Below are positions 1 through 9,006 of a stretch of DNA of 64,000 nucleotides, in pieces. The position numbers were made by a program, and so were the translations under genes. Under the pieces are notes generated by a model. The model was not told where the DNA came from, made no database searches, and saw only the letters and a program-made list of their open reading frames with translations. The number at the start of each line of letters is the position of its first letter. Position 1 is the stretch's first letter. Source of the DNA: Candidatus Omnitrophota bacterium (GTDB lineage: Bacteria; Omnitrophota; Gorgyraeia; Gorgyraeales; Gorgyraeaceae); the NCBI GenBank assembly GCA_003485765.1, contig DNHS01000051.1, forward strand, positions 112,748-176,747, written 5' to 3'.

Positions 1-307
1 CGTCCAGAGGATTGCCAAGCCCGTCAAAAACCCTGCCCAGAACTTCTTCAGATACTCCTATTAAAAGAGGTTTTTCTTTAAAATTCACCCTGCAATTTTT
101 TATAGCCAGGCCGCTTGTGCCTCCCAGGACTTCCACGACCGCGAAACCTTTGCCGACCTCAAGCGTAATCCCGAGTCTGGACTTTCCTTCGTCATCGACT
201 ATCTCCACAATCTCGTTATATCCTACGTTATGGATATTGCGTATGATAAAAATAGGCCCTGTTATTTCTTCTAATCCGACATATTCTCTTAAATTGTACT
301 CTTTCAT
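1..307 (-). CDS. atpB: V/A-type ATP synthase subunit B, N-terminal part (cut by window edge)
   Basis: Subunit B is the non-catalytic nucleotide-binding-fold subunit that alternates with subunit A in the V1/A1 hexamer. Reading from the ATG at 305-307 gives 102 codons starting MKEYNLREYVGLEEITGPIF, followed by the beta-barrel domain and the junction VFDGLGNPLD that precedes the nucleotide-binding domain in this family. The remainder, including the arginine-finger region, lies left of the window. The start codon follows the atpA stop directly (308-310), and a GGAG ribosome-binding site sits inside the last atpA codons, so translation is probably coupled. The A-then-B order is standard for bacterial and archaeal V/A-type operons. 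A subunit D gene would be expected next, outside the window. Confidence 0.93.
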   Translation of the reverse strand, partial: MKEYNLREYVGLEEITGPIFIIRNIHNVGYNEIVEIVDDEGKSRLGITLEVGKGFAVVEVLGGTSGLAIKNCRVNFKEKPLLIGVSEEVLGRVFDGLGNPLD

Positions 308-2071
308 TTAGAACTCCAATTCTCCGAGCAAGCGCTCTACTTCAGAAGGAAGCTCTGTCATTTTAGCGAGATCCTCTTCTGATTCTGAATATTTAAACCT
401 CATCCTTATAAGCTCCTGATAAATCTGGTGTTCCTTTATCTCGGCTATGTTTATGCCTTTTTTAATAAGCTCATCGCTTTTTTCGTAAAACTTAACTATG
501 GATTTCAACATCAGAAATTGTTTGCGGCTCGAGGAATACGCGTCGATATTATCAAAAGCGCTCTGCTGCAAAAATGTATTCTTGAACATGGCGCACGTCT
601 CAAGTATCAGCCTCTGCCTGTGGGGCAATATGTCAGGTCCTACAAGTTTGACAACTTGAAGAAGCCTTTGCTCTTTCTGTAAAAGCTCCATTATGGCGTA
701 TCTCATAGAAAGCCAGTCTTTATCTATATTCTTATGCCACCAGTTTTTCACGTCGTCCAGATACTCTGAATAGCTGTCTATCCAGCTTATAGAAGGGTAA
801 TGCCTTGCATTCGCGAGGTCCCTGTCGAGCGCCCAGAAACAGCGTATAAATCTCTTTGTGTGAGATGTAACAGGCTCTGAAAAATCTCCGCCTGGAGGAG
901 AAACAGAAGCGATAATCGTGATAGAGCTGTTTTCATTATTAAGGGTCTTGAATTTGCCTGCCCTTTCATAGAATTCAGCGAGCCTTGAAGGAAGATACGC
1001 TGGAAATCCTTCCTCTAAAGGCATCTCTTCCAGCCTGCCTGAAAGTTCTCTCAAGGCCTCTGCCCATCTTGAAGTAGAGTCTGCCATCAATGCAACATTA
1101 TAACCCATATCGCGGTAATATTCTGCGAGCGTAATACCCGTATAGATGCTGGCTTCTCTTGCCGCAACAGGCATGTTGGACGTATTTGCTATGAATATGG
1201 TCCTTTCCATGATAGGCCTTTTGGTTAGAGGGTCTATAAGTTTAGGGAAATTAAGAAGGATGTCTGTCATTTCATTCCCTCTTTCCCCGCAGCCTACGTA
1301 TATGACTATATCCGCATTGCTCCATTTGGCAATCTGATGCTGGACAACTGTTTTGCCTGTGCCGAATCCTCCCGGCACGACAACGCATCCGCCCTTCGCA
1401 ACAGGAAACAGCGTATCAATAACTCTCTGGCCGGTAATAAGAGGCTCATCTACAGGAACCCTTTCTTTGTAAGGCCTGGGGCGTCTAACAGGCCACTTTT
1501 GATACATGAAAATCTCTTTTTCAGAATCCTTTTCTATTAATACCGCGATTTTTTCTTCTAAAGAATATTCGCCTCCACTGGCAATCCATTTAATCTTTCC
1601 ATGGGCATCCGGCGGAACTAAAATCTTGTGTTTTATCAAATGGGTTTCCTGAACTGCTCCTATAACTTCTCCTCGCTTTATATAATCGCCTTCTTTTTTC
1701 AAAGGCGCGAAATGCCATTTCTTTTTCCTATCCAGGGCGGTGACGTGAACGCCTCTATTGATATAAAAGCCTTCTTTTTCTTTTAATATTTCAAGCGGGC
1801 GTTGTATTCCGTCGTAGATATTTCCCAATAGCCCGGGCCCTAATTCAACGTACAAAGGAAATCCCTGCGTATAAATAAGGTCCCCTGCTTTAAGTGATGT
1901 AGTGTCTTCGTAAACCTGGATATACGCCTTGTCGTTTTTTAATCTTACAACCTCTCCGACAAGATGTTCCTGGCCTACCTCCACCATGTCCAGCATCCTT
2001 AAGAAAATAACCTCTTCCGCTTCAACAACAGGCCCCGTCACTCTATATACTTTGCCCGCAGTCTTTAACAT
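308..2071 (-). CDS. atpA: V/A-type ATP synthase catalytic subunit A
   Basis: This is the catalytic subunit of the peripheral V1/A1 head, which couples ATP synthesis or hydrolysis to ion flow through the membrane sector. The 587-residue length is normal for the family. It has the N-terminal barrel, the A-subunit-specific insert at about residues 110-190 (absent from F-type beta), the P-loop GGFGTGKT at about residues 234-241 and the catalytic GERGNEM segment shortly after. The C-terminal helical domain is complete. The gene lies between atpE (3-nt gap) and atpB (abutting). I see nothing broken or unusual. Whether the enzyme moves protons or sodium cannot be read from this subunit. Confidence 0.97.
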   Translation of the reverse strand: MLKTAGKVYRVTGPVVEAEEVIFLRMLDMVEVGQEHLVGEVVRLKNDKAYIQVYEDTTSLKAGDLIYTQGFPLYVELGPGLLGNIYDGIQRPLEILKEKEGFYINRGVHVTALDRKKKWHFAPLKKEGDYIKRGEVIGAVQETHLIKHKILVPPDAHGKIKWIASGGEYSLEEKIAVLIEKDSEKEIFMYQKWPVRRPRPYKERVPVDEPLITGQRVIDTLFPVAKGGCVVVPGGFGTGKTVVQHQIAKWSNADIVIYVGCGERGNEMTDILLNFPKLIDPLTKRPIMERTIFIANTSNMPVAAREASIYTGITLAEYYRDMGYNVALMADSTSRWAEALRELSGRLEEMPLEEGFPAYLPSRLAEFYERAGKFKTLNNENSSITIIASVSPPGGDFSEPVTSHTKRFIRCFWALDRDLANARHYPSISWIDSYSEYLDDVKNWWHKNIDKDWLSMRYAIMELLQKEQRLLQVVKLVGPDILPHRQRLILETCAMFKNTFLQQSAFDNIDAYSSSRKQFLMLKSIVKFYEKSDELIKKGINIAEIKEHQIYQELIRMRFKYSESEEDLAKMTELPSEVERLLGELEF

Positions 2072-2074
2072 CTT

Positions 2075-2692
2075 CTAGAACGCTCCCTTCAATAAATCCA
2101 TGTATATATCATCATACAGCCTTTTAAACCTGGCAGAAAACGTATTATCGTAAATAAGCCTGGAATCCTTTGATTGCATGATTACGCCTATATCCTTAAA
2201 ATCGCATCTTTTAAATTGAAGCGCAATGCCTTTTATATTTTTTATAAAATCATCTTTTATGATCTCTTCATCCAGGCCTGAATATAAAACTTCAACTTCT
2301 CCCTCGCCTATAACCTTAATGCCTTCCGATATGGCTTTTTCCAGAAACGCTTTATAGCCCTGGTCTTTTCTGAATTCCGCGGCTATCTCTCTTACCTTTT
2401 CAAGCGCTGTTTCTATGAATCTGCTTTTTTCTTCCAGAAAAAGTTTTTTCTTTTCAAGATTCAAGGTAGAAAATATTTTCTGTTTCATCTTCTCTATTTC
2501 AATATCATTTTTTTTAAGAACTTCTTTCTTTTTATTTTCCGCCTCATGGTTCGCTTCTTCCAGGATTTTGGATTTTTCTTTTCTGGCGCTTGTAAGTATA
2601 TAATCAGCTTGAGCAGTAGCGTCTTCTATTATCTTTCTGCAGATTTCTCCCGCATCTTCTATCTTTGCCTTTGAATAAAGAGATTTGTCCAT
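2075..2692 (-). CDS. atpE: V/A-type ATP synthase subunit E (peripheral stalk)
   Basis: Subunit E is the peripheral-stalk protein that clamps the head to subunit I. The 205-residue protein has a long charged N-terminal helix (about residues 5-110, rich in K and E with heptad-like spacing), then a small alpha/beta C-terminal domain (about 115-205), as in archaeal and bacterial E subunits. Its ATG overlaps the atpF stop in an ATGA arrangement (2690-2694), which implies translational coupling. Sequence identity is low across this family, so the call rests on architecture plus its place between F and A. Confidence 0.85.
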   Translation of the reverse strand: MDKSLYSKAKIEDAGEICRKIIEDATAQADYILTSARKEKSKILEEANHEAENKKKEVLKKNDIEIEKMKQKIFSTLNLEKKKLFLEEKSRFIETALEKVREIAAEFRKDQGYKAFLEKAISEGIKVIGEGEVEVLYSGLDEEIIKDDFIKNIKGIALQFKRCDFKDIGVIMQSKDSRLIYDNTFSARFKRLYDDIYMDLLKGAF

Positions 2693-2994
2693 CAGACGCT
2701 CACTCCTATTATATCCTTCAGATAATCGCCAACGCTTCTCCTATTAGCAGATCCTCCCCTTGAGGGAAGTTCGAGTATGAGAGGCAACTGATTCTTATAC
2801 ATAAGATTATCCAGTTCCTGCCTTAAAAATGACACTGCCTTTTCAGTCACCAGAATCACCCCTGCTTCTTCTGTTGCCAGCGCTACTTTTAAGGCCTCTA
2901 GAGCGTCGGAGCGGCTGGAAACTTCTCTAGTCTCTACCCCCGCCAGTCTGAAACCAAGGCCTGATTCCTTATCAGCTATGCAGAAAAACGTCAT
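2692..2994 (-). CDS. atpF: V/A-type ATP synthase subunit F (central stalk)
   Basis: This is a 100-residue Rossmann-like central-stalk subunit that binds subunit D and helps couple rotation. The start MTFFCIADKESGLGFRLAGV matches the typical F-subunit opening strand and the glycine-rich turn of the family. The segment VILVTEKAVSFL corresponds to the usual third strand and helix. It overlaps atpK by one base (TAATG at 2992-2996) and atpE by four (ATGA). The size is normal and the protein is complete. Confidence 0.88.
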   Translation of the reverse strand: MTFFCIADKESGLGFRLAGVETREVSSRSDALEALKVALATEEAGVILVTEKAVSFLRQELDNLMYKNQLPLILELPSRGGSANRRSVGDYLKDIIGVSV

Positions 2995-3329
2995 TAAATT
3001 TTCCCCAATATCATTATAGCAATAATCAAGCCGTATATCGCAATACCTTCCGCAAGCCCTACGTATATCAGCGCTTTTCCTGCCATCTCCGGTTTCTCGC
3101 TTATCGCGCCTACTGCCGCTGCTCCTACGTGCGCCACCGCAATACCTGCCGCAATCGCGCTAAGGCCGGTTGCGAGCGATGCTGATAAAAATGCCCATCC
3201 GACTATTGCCGGATCAGTTGCAGCCTGCTGCGCCTGCGCCCAAGCAGAGCCGCAAAAAGAGATAAATAGAAAAAATATACAAAGCTTTACAACGCGCCAC
3301 GACCATTTTACAATACGCTCCATACCCAC
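2994..3329 (-). CDS. atpK: V/A-type ATP synthase membrane rotor subunit K (c-type proteolipid)
   Basis: This is the proteolipid that builds the membrane rotor ring and carries the translocated ion. At 111 residues it holds one hairpin of two long helices, preceded by a hydrophobic N-terminal stretch (about residues 13-30) that ends in Ala-x-Ala and may be a leader. The second rotor helix contains the ion-binding carboxylate in VGLAEGIAIYGL. One two-helix unit is the A-type layout, shorter than the four-helix K subunit of Enterococcus. I cannot decide sodium against proton from the residues around the glutamate. The gene sits between atpI and atpF, as expected. Confidence 0.92.
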   Translation of the reverse strand: MGMERIVKWSWRVVKLCIFFLFISFCGSAWAQAQQAATDPAIVGWAFLSASLATGLSAIAAGIAVAHVGAAAVGAISEKPEMAGKALIYVGLAEGIAIYGLIIAIMILGKI

Positions 3330-3338
3330 CTCTCTTTC

Positions 3339-5240
3339 TTATATCTTTACTGGTTTATAGGTTTCCTTGCCCGCCATGAAAAACTTTGAGAAAAACTCGT
3401 AATAATTCAGCCTCAAAGACTGTATGGTCACCACAAGGCCTTCTAGAAAAATTATAAGTATATTTCCTAAAATAACAACTAAAAAAGATAGAAACGCGCC
3501 GCCCGAGTGGTTCACTATCTTGGAAAGTTCGAATATAGAGATAAACAGGCCTGCGTGAGCCAGCGCGAAAGCCGCTATGCGTATAAAAGATACTGTGTTG
3601 GCCAGATAGCTCATTCCCACTTCAAGAATATCTACGGAGCTCTCCATAAGCGATACGAAAATTCCATGTTTTTCTTTCTTTAAAAAAGCCTCTATGAAGG
3701 GCTTTAAAAAAAGCAGGGTAAAACCTGCTGATATTACAATAAAATACGCGTTCAAGCCCTGGGTTTTAGCCATAGATATTTTAGTAAAAAGCCCTATGGC
3801 TGCCCAGTAAATTACGCCGCCTATAAGCCCTGCCTTATCAAATATGGCCTTCATATAATCCTTGTCCCGCATGGCGTTTATTATATTTATCAATATGCCT
3901 ATTGTCATAAATACGATCCCGAATACCACGCTTATTTTAAATACCTGCATAATATTCTCTATGGGCTTAATCCATAAAGAATGAACCTCTATGCCAAAAA
4001 AACTCCCGTATAAAAATCCGAATATAGCGGAGCTTGCGCCGCAATAAAGCATAAGGCTTGAGGCCTGTTTCGCCTTTTCGTTTTTGCTAATATTTAAAAA
4101 TATGCCTGCCAGCGCCAGCGCTATTCCATGCCCTATGTCTCCGAACATGGCGCCAAACATCACAAGAAAGCTTATTGCAACGAATATTGTAGGGTCAATT
4201 GTTCCATACCGCGGTATGCCGTAAGAATATGTCAATAATGCAAACGGCTTGAAAAATGCGTTATGCTTAAGTTTCACTGGTATCTCTTCCTTTGGTATGT
4301 TTACTTCTTCCGCATCTTTTGATTCAATGTAGCATCTTTTGTCTATCTTTTTTATCTCTCTTATGACGCTTTCTTTTTCCTCCTTTGGAACCCAGCCTGA
4401 AAAAAGCACTGTTTTATCTGTCATGCACGAATATTTTTTTGCCTCTAATAAAGATTTTTTAAGCCTGACGAGCGAATGTATATTCGATAAATCACTCTGA
4501 TAAGCCTCTCCTATTTTTTTTACCCCGAGTTTTGCATCCAGCGCCTTCTTTTTTATAGCCTCTATCTCCTGGGACAATTTCTCTTCCACATCCTTTGAAA
4601 TATTTTCTGTGTGTTTTGGCAACTCCATCTTTTCCCAGGATATATCTTTTAAAACCCTGTCTATAAAAACCCTGTCGCGCCTGATGCCTATAAATAAAGC
4701 GGTAACCTTATCGCCTTCTTTCTTAAAAGGATAAAATATATAAGGGATATCCTTTAAGCTTCTTTCCATGACTGAAATATTTTTCTCAACCACCTTCCCT
4801 ATCGTTACCTCTAAAAAGCTGTACACTGATTCTCTTTTTAAAGAAAAGAGCGGATAGGATTTCAACTGCGAGAATATAGAATTTTTGGTCTCGAGCTCTG
4901 AATCCAATTCCTCTTTCTGGGTAAGGAAAGGGCTTATGTTTTCCTCTACATTTGTAAGGATGTTTTTGATATCGTCGTAAGAAAATGCCTTTATGTCCTT
5001 GGAAACTATAGGAGAAATGCCAAGTTTCCTTAAATTATCCCTCAATCTTGTGTCCAGCTCATCCCATTGGGCGCATTCTTTGTCTATCTCATAAGGGGAC
5101 AGTTCTTTTAATTCATCCTCTATGTGGCGTATGTCAACAGGATGAAATATCCCCAGTTTTAAAAGATGATAGGTTATATCCTCTATCTTTTCTTTTAAAA
5201 CAACTATGCTCAATAATTCCATACTCGATGTTGTCAGCAT
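3339..5240 (-). CDS. atpI: V/A-type ATP synthase membrane subunit I (a-type stator)
   Basis: This is the stator membrane subunit that forms the two ion half-channels against the K ring. At 633 residues it has a soluble N-terminal half (about 1-330) with long helices that contact the peripheral stalks, followed by about seven or eight membrane helices. The hallmark SFIRIAAFALAHAGL near the C-terminus contains the conserved arginine that faces the rotor carboxylate. The annotated start MLTTSSM overlaps atpC by seven bases. A second ATG six codons later (5222) would give MELLSIVVLKEK and fits the family start about equally well. Confidence 0.94.
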   Translation of the reverse strand: MLTTSSMELLSIVVLKEKIEDITYHLLKLGIFHPVDIRHIEDELKELSPYEIDKECAQWDELDTRLRDNLRKLGISPIVSKDIKAFSYDDIKNILTNVEENISPFLTQKEELDSELETKNSIFSQLKSYPLFSLKRESVYSFLEVTIGKVVEKNISVMERSLKDIPYIFYPFKKEGDKVTALFIGIRRDRVFIDRVLKDISWEKMELPKHTENISKDVEEKLSQEIEAIKKKALDAKLGVKKIGEAYQSDLSNIHSLVRLKKSLLEAKKYSCMTDKTVLFSGWVPKEEKESVIREIKKIDKRCYIESKDAEEVNIPKEEIPVKLKHNAFFKPFALLTYSYGIPRYGTIDPTIFVAISFLVMFGAMFGDIGHGIALALAGIFLNISKNEKAKQASSLMLYCGASSAIFGFLYGSFFGIEVHSLWIKPIENIMQVFKISVVFGIVFMTIGILINIINAMRDKDYMKAIFDKAGLIGGVIYWAAIGLFTKISMAKTQGLNAYFIVISAGFTLLFLKPFIEAFLKKEKHGIFVSLMESSVDILEVGMSYLANTVSFIRIAAFALAHAGLFISIFELSKIVNHSGGAFLSFLVVILGNILIIFLEGLVVTIQSLRLNYYEFFSKFFMAGKETYKPVKI

Positions 5241-6280
5241 ATATTCAATAGCGAACTTAACTCTTCTTTTTTAAAACCCAGATTCTTGGCGTATAATACA
5301 GATACTATATTCTTTGACTCATTTCTTTTTAGCACAACATATCCAAGTATGACCCCTATTGTAAAAGGGTATCCTGAAAGCGTTCTTTTAACTTCTTTTA
5401 ACAAAACCTCATGAAGGAAATTTTCTATAAGGGGCATGTTTTCTTCTATAAGTTCTCTAATTTTGGCGTACGGGCCAAGCGCTACGCTATCCACAATCTT
5501 TGTAAGCCCGTCGGTCGTATAAAGACTCGCGACGTTCTCTCTATTAATCCTCGCTCCGCCAGGAATCACCCATTCCAGAATATCGCCGGCTGCCAGGCTG
5601 TAATATTTCCTCATCCTTATGAGCCAGTTTATGTTTTCGGCATCTATCTCTATGCCTATGACCCTTTTGGCTATCTCCTGATCGCGGGGAGAAAGCGATT
5701 CCACGCAGGAAAGAATCCTCTGGTAATAATCCATGTCCAGGCTCGCTTCCAGGTAAAATGTAGAACCTCTTTCTTTGAATTTATCCCTGGCATTTAAAAT
5801 AGGCTTTCTATAAGGAGTATCTTCTAAAAGAATGATTATCTCTTCTATGTTAGGGGCATATATAACCTTTTTATAGTCTATGTTAAAACTTATCTTCCCG
5901 TCTAAAAGAAAATCATTGGTGTTAACCGGTGTTTTTTTATTCCATATCCTCAACGCCGTCTTTAACTGTTCAAGTTCGTACTTTTCTATAAAAAGACTCA
6001 TGAGTTCTTTTTCTGTTTTTCCCGAAGCGGCTCTATATATTTTTCTGTATATATCCAAGTCATTTTTTATGAACCTCTTTTCGATAATCCTGAGATCCGT
6101 GATTTCCTTAGGGATGCTTTCTATTGCGTCTTTATGATATGGCGATTCCTTTAATAGCTCCAAGGCATTATAAACATCTTCCGCCTCCAGCATCCTGGAA
6201 AATAAATCCGGGCTTATCAGAAATGACATCATGGCTCTTATCTTGGCGTTAATAAAAGAATATGTGGAAAGCTCTCGCAT
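5234..6280 (-). CDS. atpC: V/A-type ATP synthase subunit C (rotor-to-ring adaptor)
   Basis: Subunit C (called d in eukaryotes) is the funnel-shaped adaptor that seats the central stalk on the K ring. The 348-residue all-helical protein has the usual internal repetition of three similar helical blocks, with typical segments such as EIDAENINWLIRMRKYY at about residues 210-226 and a basic end YVVLKRNESKNIVSVLYAKNLG that resembles the family C-terminus. It overlaps atpI by seven bases and follows the small coiled-coil gene by two bases. The length is normal and I see no defect. Confidence 0.9.
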   Translation of the reverse strand: MRELSTYSFINAKIRAMMSFLISPDLFSRMLEAEDVYNALELLKESPYHKDAIESIPKEITDLRIIEKRFIKNDLDIYRKIYRAASGKTEKELMSLFIEKYELEQLKTALRIWNKKTPVNTNDFLLDGKISFNIDYKKVIYAPNIEEIIILLEDTPYRKPILNARDKFKERGSTFYLEASLDMDYYQRILSCVESLSPRDQEIAKRVIGIEIDAENINWLIRMRKYYSLAAGDILEWVIPGGARINRENVASLYTTDGLTKIVDSVALGPYAKIRELIEENMPLIENFLHEVLLKEVKRTLSGYPFTIGVILGYVVLKRNESKNIVSVLYAKNLGFKKEELSSLLNIC

Positions 6281-6282
6281 AT

Positions 6283-6600
6283 CTAATCTTTAATTGTTAT
6301 TATCTGAGAGAAAACCTTTTTGGAAACCTCAGAGATGTCCTTGTCTTTTCTCTCTTTAATGGCAAGGGTTTCTTTTCTGACTTCTTTAAGGACATTTTCT
6401 TTTTCAGACATAAATCTTTTTTCTGATTCTTGCTTTTCTTTATAGCTGAAAGCTTCTGCTTCTACGGCTGTCCTGTTTATTATATTCTCTTTCTCTTTTT
6501 TAGCGTCTCTTACGATGCGTTCCGCTTCTTCTTTTGCGTCCTGAAGTATCTTACTGGCTCTTTTCTCTTCCTTTAAAATCTTTTCAACCACATCTTTCAT
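6283..6600 (-). CDS. Small coiled-coil subunit of V/A-type ATPase (subunit H/G type)
   Basis: A 105-residue protein that is almost entirely one charged helix with heptad-like spacing (for example ILQDAKEEAERIVRDAKKEK). This fits the peripheral-stalk partner of subunit E, called H in archaea and G in Thermus. It is the first gene of the ATPase block, lies three bases after pyrE and two before atpC. Coiled-coil sequence alone says little about function, so the call depends mainly on operon position. An unrelated helical protein is possible but unlikely here. Confidence 0.75.
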   Translation of the reverse strand: MKDVVEKILKEEKRASKILQDAKEEAERIVRDAKKEKENIINRTAVEAEAFSYKEKQESEKRFMSEKENVLKEVRKETLAIKERKDKDISEVSKKVFSQIITIKD

Positions 6601-6603
6601 GAT

Positions 6604-7170
6604 TTAGCGGCTCCCTGGTTTTTTTATCTTTATGCCCTTCTTGCATAAAGGGCAATCCTCTTGTCTATAGGTGGGAAAGTCCAGCCTAACTAGACTTTTT
6701 AATCTTACACCAAAATCCAGGGTTTTTCCACTTCTATCTACTACGCAACCCACTCCTATTATTTTGGCGCCTTTTGACTTCACAACCTCTAAAACTTCAT
6801 TTGTAGAAAGCCCTGTTGTTATAACGTCTTCAACCACAAGGACTCTGTCTTCTTTTTTCAGATCAAATCCCCGTCTTAAAACCATCTTGCCTTCCACTCG
6901 CTCTGTGAATAAAGATTTCACCTTTAGGTTCCTGGCGATTTCATAAGAAACTATTACGCCTCCAAGAGCAGGCGCTATTACACATGTAGGTTTATCATCC
7001 TTAAAATAACTCGCTAATTCTCCGCATAATTTCTCAGCTATATCTGGATACTGCAATAATAACGCGCACTGAAAATAATTCCCGCTATGAAGGCCGCTCG
7101 AAAGCCTGAAGTGCCCGCTCAAAAGCGCCCCAGTATCTGTAAATAGTTTCAAAATGTCTTTCTCCTGCAT
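6604..7170 (-). CDS. pyrE: Orotate phosphoribosyltransferase
   Basis: It converts orotate and PRPP to orotidine 5'-phosphate, the fifth step of de novo UMP synthesis. The 188-residue protein has the opening FRLSSGLHSGNYFQC, which matches the orotate-site loop of the family, and the PRPP-binding motif VLVVEDVITTGLS at about residues 110-122. A C-terminal CPLCKKG pair could bind metal, as in a subset of PyrE proteins. AGAGGTGAT upstream of the ATG is a good ribosome-binding site. It is the last pyr gene and lies only three bases before the first ATPase gene, so both operons are probably on one transcript. Confidence 0.95.
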   Translation of the reverse strand: MQEKDILKLFTDTGALLSGHFRLSSGLHSGNYFQCALLLQYPDIAEKLCGELASYFKDDKPTCVIAPALGGVIVSYEIARNLKVKSLFTERVEGKMVLRRGFDLKKEDRVLVVEDVITTGLSTNEVLEVVKSKGAKIIGVGCVVDRSGKTLDFGVRLKSLVRLDFPTYRQEDCPLCKKGIKIKKPGSR

Positions 7171-7191
7171 TATCTTATCACCTCTTTATAT

Positions 7192-7232
7192 CTAACTTTA
7201 CAAATTGTGCCAGGCACGAATTGTAAAGTTAG
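7192..7232. repeat. 41-bp palindrome, copy 1 (pyrF-pyrE gap)
   Basis: Outer arms CTAACTTTACAA and TTGTAAAGTTAG are perfect inverted repeats. The core GTGCC-A-GGCAC also pairs. It has the same length as the other two copies but a different core. The rest of the 106-bp gap holds the pyrE ribosome-binding site and no gene. Confidence 0.85.
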
Positions 7233-7276
7233 GGAGCGGCTAGACAAAGCTACGCGCAAAAAAATCACTACTGTTA

Positions 7277-7975
7277 TCATGCTAACTCTAATTGCTTAAG
7301 TGCCTTAGCTGGATCCTTTGCCTTTGTAACAGGCCTTCCTATTACAATATAATCAGCGCCTCTTTGAAAGGCTTCTTTAGGCGTAGTTACTCTTTTCTGG
7401 TCCCCTGTTTCAGATCCTTCAGGCCTAACCCCGGGAGTAACTATTAAAAAATCTTTTCCTGTATTTTTCCTTATCGCAGTTATTTCTTCAGGCGATGCCA
7501 CCACGCCATCTAAACCAGCCTCTTTAGCCAGCCCTGCCAGATTTAATACCTCTTCTTCTGGAGTTTTAAGTATTCCTATTTTGTTCAAAGCCGTCTTATT
7601 AAGACTGGTGAGAACTGTTACTCCTAAAATTTTAGGCCTTGCCATGCCTAGCTTTTCGCTTTCTTCTTCTGCGCCCTCTACTGCCTTCTTCATCATGTCA
7701 ATCCCGCCTGATGCGTGCACATTGAACATAAATACGCCAAACCTAACAGCTACTTTACTGGCTGCATAAACTGTGTTTGGAATATCATGGAATTTCAGGT
7801 CCAGGAAAATATCTTTGTCGTATTTTTTGACAAGTTCGATTGCCTTTACGCCGCAAGAGTAAAATAACTCCATGCCTATCTTAAAAACCTGCGCTTCACT
7901 GCTCAGAGCATCCAGAAGCCTCTCTTCTTCCTTCAGCGTATTCACATCCAGCGCTATTATTATCCTATCTTTCAT
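7277..7975 (-). CDS. pyrF: Orotidine 5'-phosphate decarboxylase
   Basis: It decarboxylates OMP to UMP, the last de novo step. The active-site segment DLKFHDIPNTV carries the Asp-x-Lys-x-x-Asp catalytic set, and the C-terminal phosphate-binding part VIGRPVTKAKDP is present. I place the start at the ATG at 7973-7975, giving MKDRIIIALDV, the usual family opening, and 232 residues. The frame stays open upstream to 8011, but those twelve codons are read from the 41-bp palindrome and look non-coding. It is co-directional with pyrD upstream and pyrE downstream, both separated from it by palindrome-bearing gaps. Confidence 0.93.
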   Translation of the reverse strand: MKDRIIIALDVNTLKEEERLLDALSSEAQVFKIGMELFYSCGVKAIELVKKYDKDIFLDLKFHDIPNTVYAASKVAVRFGVFMFNVHASGGIDMMKKAVEGAEEESEKLGMARPKILGVTVLTSLNKTALNKIGILKTPEEEVLNLAGLAKEAGLDGVVASPEEITAIRKNTGKDFLIVTPGVRPEGSETGDQKRVTTPKEAFQRGADYIVIGRPVTKAKDPAKALKQLELA

Positions 7976-7990
7976 CTTTTTCCCGCTCTC

Positions 7991-8031
7991 AACAACTTTA
8001 CACTTTAACAATGTTAGAATGTAAAGTTGTT
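7991..8031. repeat. 41-bp palindrome, copy 2 (pyrD-pyrF gap)
   Basis: Arms AACAACTTTACA and TGTAAAGTTGTT are perfect, and most of the core (TTTAACA-A-TGTTAGA) also pairs. Its last base overlaps the pyrD stop codon. It makes the upstream extension of pyrF artefactual. Confidence 0.88.
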
Positions 8032-8945
8032 TAATTTTTTATATTTAGATTGCCTATTATATCTTCTATTTTCTCTATCTTATGCTTCTTTAAATAGCCT
8101 TCTATGCCTTTTACTATTTTAATGCAGACGCCTGGCTCTATAAAATTAGCAGTGCCTACCTGGATAGCTACAGCTCCTGCTATCATAAATTCAATAGCGT
8201 CATTAGCGTTCATTATACCACCTATACCTATCACAGGGATATTGATATTCTTCGAGACTTCATAAACCATTCTTAAGGCTATTGGTTTTATGCAAGGCCC
8301 GCTCAAACCGCCTGTAATATTGCCGAGTTTTGGCTTTCTCGTATCTATGTCTATAGCCATCCCAAAAAACGTATTCACAAGGCTCACTGCATCAGAGCCG
8401 GCATTCTCAGCTGCCTTAGCAATCCCAACTATATCCGTCACATTTGGAGAAAGTTTTGTAATAATAGTTTTATCTGTTATCTTTCTCACAGCTTTTACAA
8501 CTTCATACGTTTCTTTTGTATCCTGCGCTACCAAACCTTCGCACTTAATATTCGGGCACGATATATTTAACTCTATCCCGCTTATGCTTTTTATTTTATC
8601 CAGCCTTCTCGCAAGAATAAAAAACTCATCTATATTGTTTCCTGATATGCTAACGATAATGGGCGCGCCTATCTTAGAAAGATACGGCATTTTTTCTTTT
8701 AAAAAATTATCTATACCTTCGTTCTGAAGCCCTATTGCATTTAGCATTCCCGCTGAAGTCTCGCATATCCTGGGCATTGGATTGCCCTGTCTCGGGTTTA
8801 AAGTAATTGTCTTTGTAATAATCGCGCCTATATGTTTTAAGTTAACTAATTTTTCAAATTCCTTGGCATACCCAAATGTGCCTGAAGCAGCCATGACAGG
8901 ATTCTTAAGTTTTATCTTGCCTATCTTCACTCCCAACTCCGCCAT
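8031..8945 (-). CDS. pyrD: Dihydroorotate dehydrogenase, class 1B catalytic subunit
   Basis: It oxidises dihydroorotate to orotate with FMN. The 304-residue TIM-barrel protein has the opening NPVMAASGTFGYAKEF, the catalytic-cysteine loop NISCPNIKCEG (Cys, not the Ser of class 2 enzymes) and the FMN-phosphate segment VIGIGGIMNANDAIEFMIAGA. The Cys plus the adjacent pyrK identify the class 1B, NAD-linked heterotetramer. The stop codon overlaps the first base of a 41-bp palindrome, and a second copy lies in front of the gene, upstream of a reasonable AAAGGA ribosome-binding site. Confidence 0.95.
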   Translation of the reverse strand: MAELGVKIGKIKLKNPVMAASGTFGYAKEFEKLVNLKHIGAIITKTITLNPRQGNPMPRICETSAGMLNAIGLQNEGIDNFLKEKMPYLSKIGAPIIVSISGNNIDEFFILARRLDKIKSISGIELNISCPNIKCEGLVAQDTKETYEVVKAVRKITDKTIITKLSPNVTDIVGIAKAAENAGSDAVSLVNTFFGMAIDIDTRKPKLGNITGGLSGPCIKPIALRMVYEVSKNINIPVIGIGGIMNANDAIEFMIAGAVAIQVGTANFIEPGVCIKIVKGIEGYLKKHKIEKIEDIIGNLNIKN

Positions 8946-8965
8946 CTTTCAGTCCTTTCCTATCA

Positions 8966-9006
8966 AACAACTTTACAAATTAACAATGTCAAAATGTAAA
9001 GTTGTT
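8966..9006. repeat. 41-bp palindrome, copy 3 (pyrK-pyrD gap)
   Basis: It has the same 12-bp arms as copy 2 with a slightly different core (TTAACA-A-TGTCAA). It ends inside the pyrK stop codon, at nearly the same place relative to the stop as copy 2. Confidence 0.88.

Noticed and set aside
7976..8011. Longer pyrF start at 8011
   Set aside because: The extra twelve codons are read from the 41-bp palindrome, and the internal ATG gives the usual family N-terminus.
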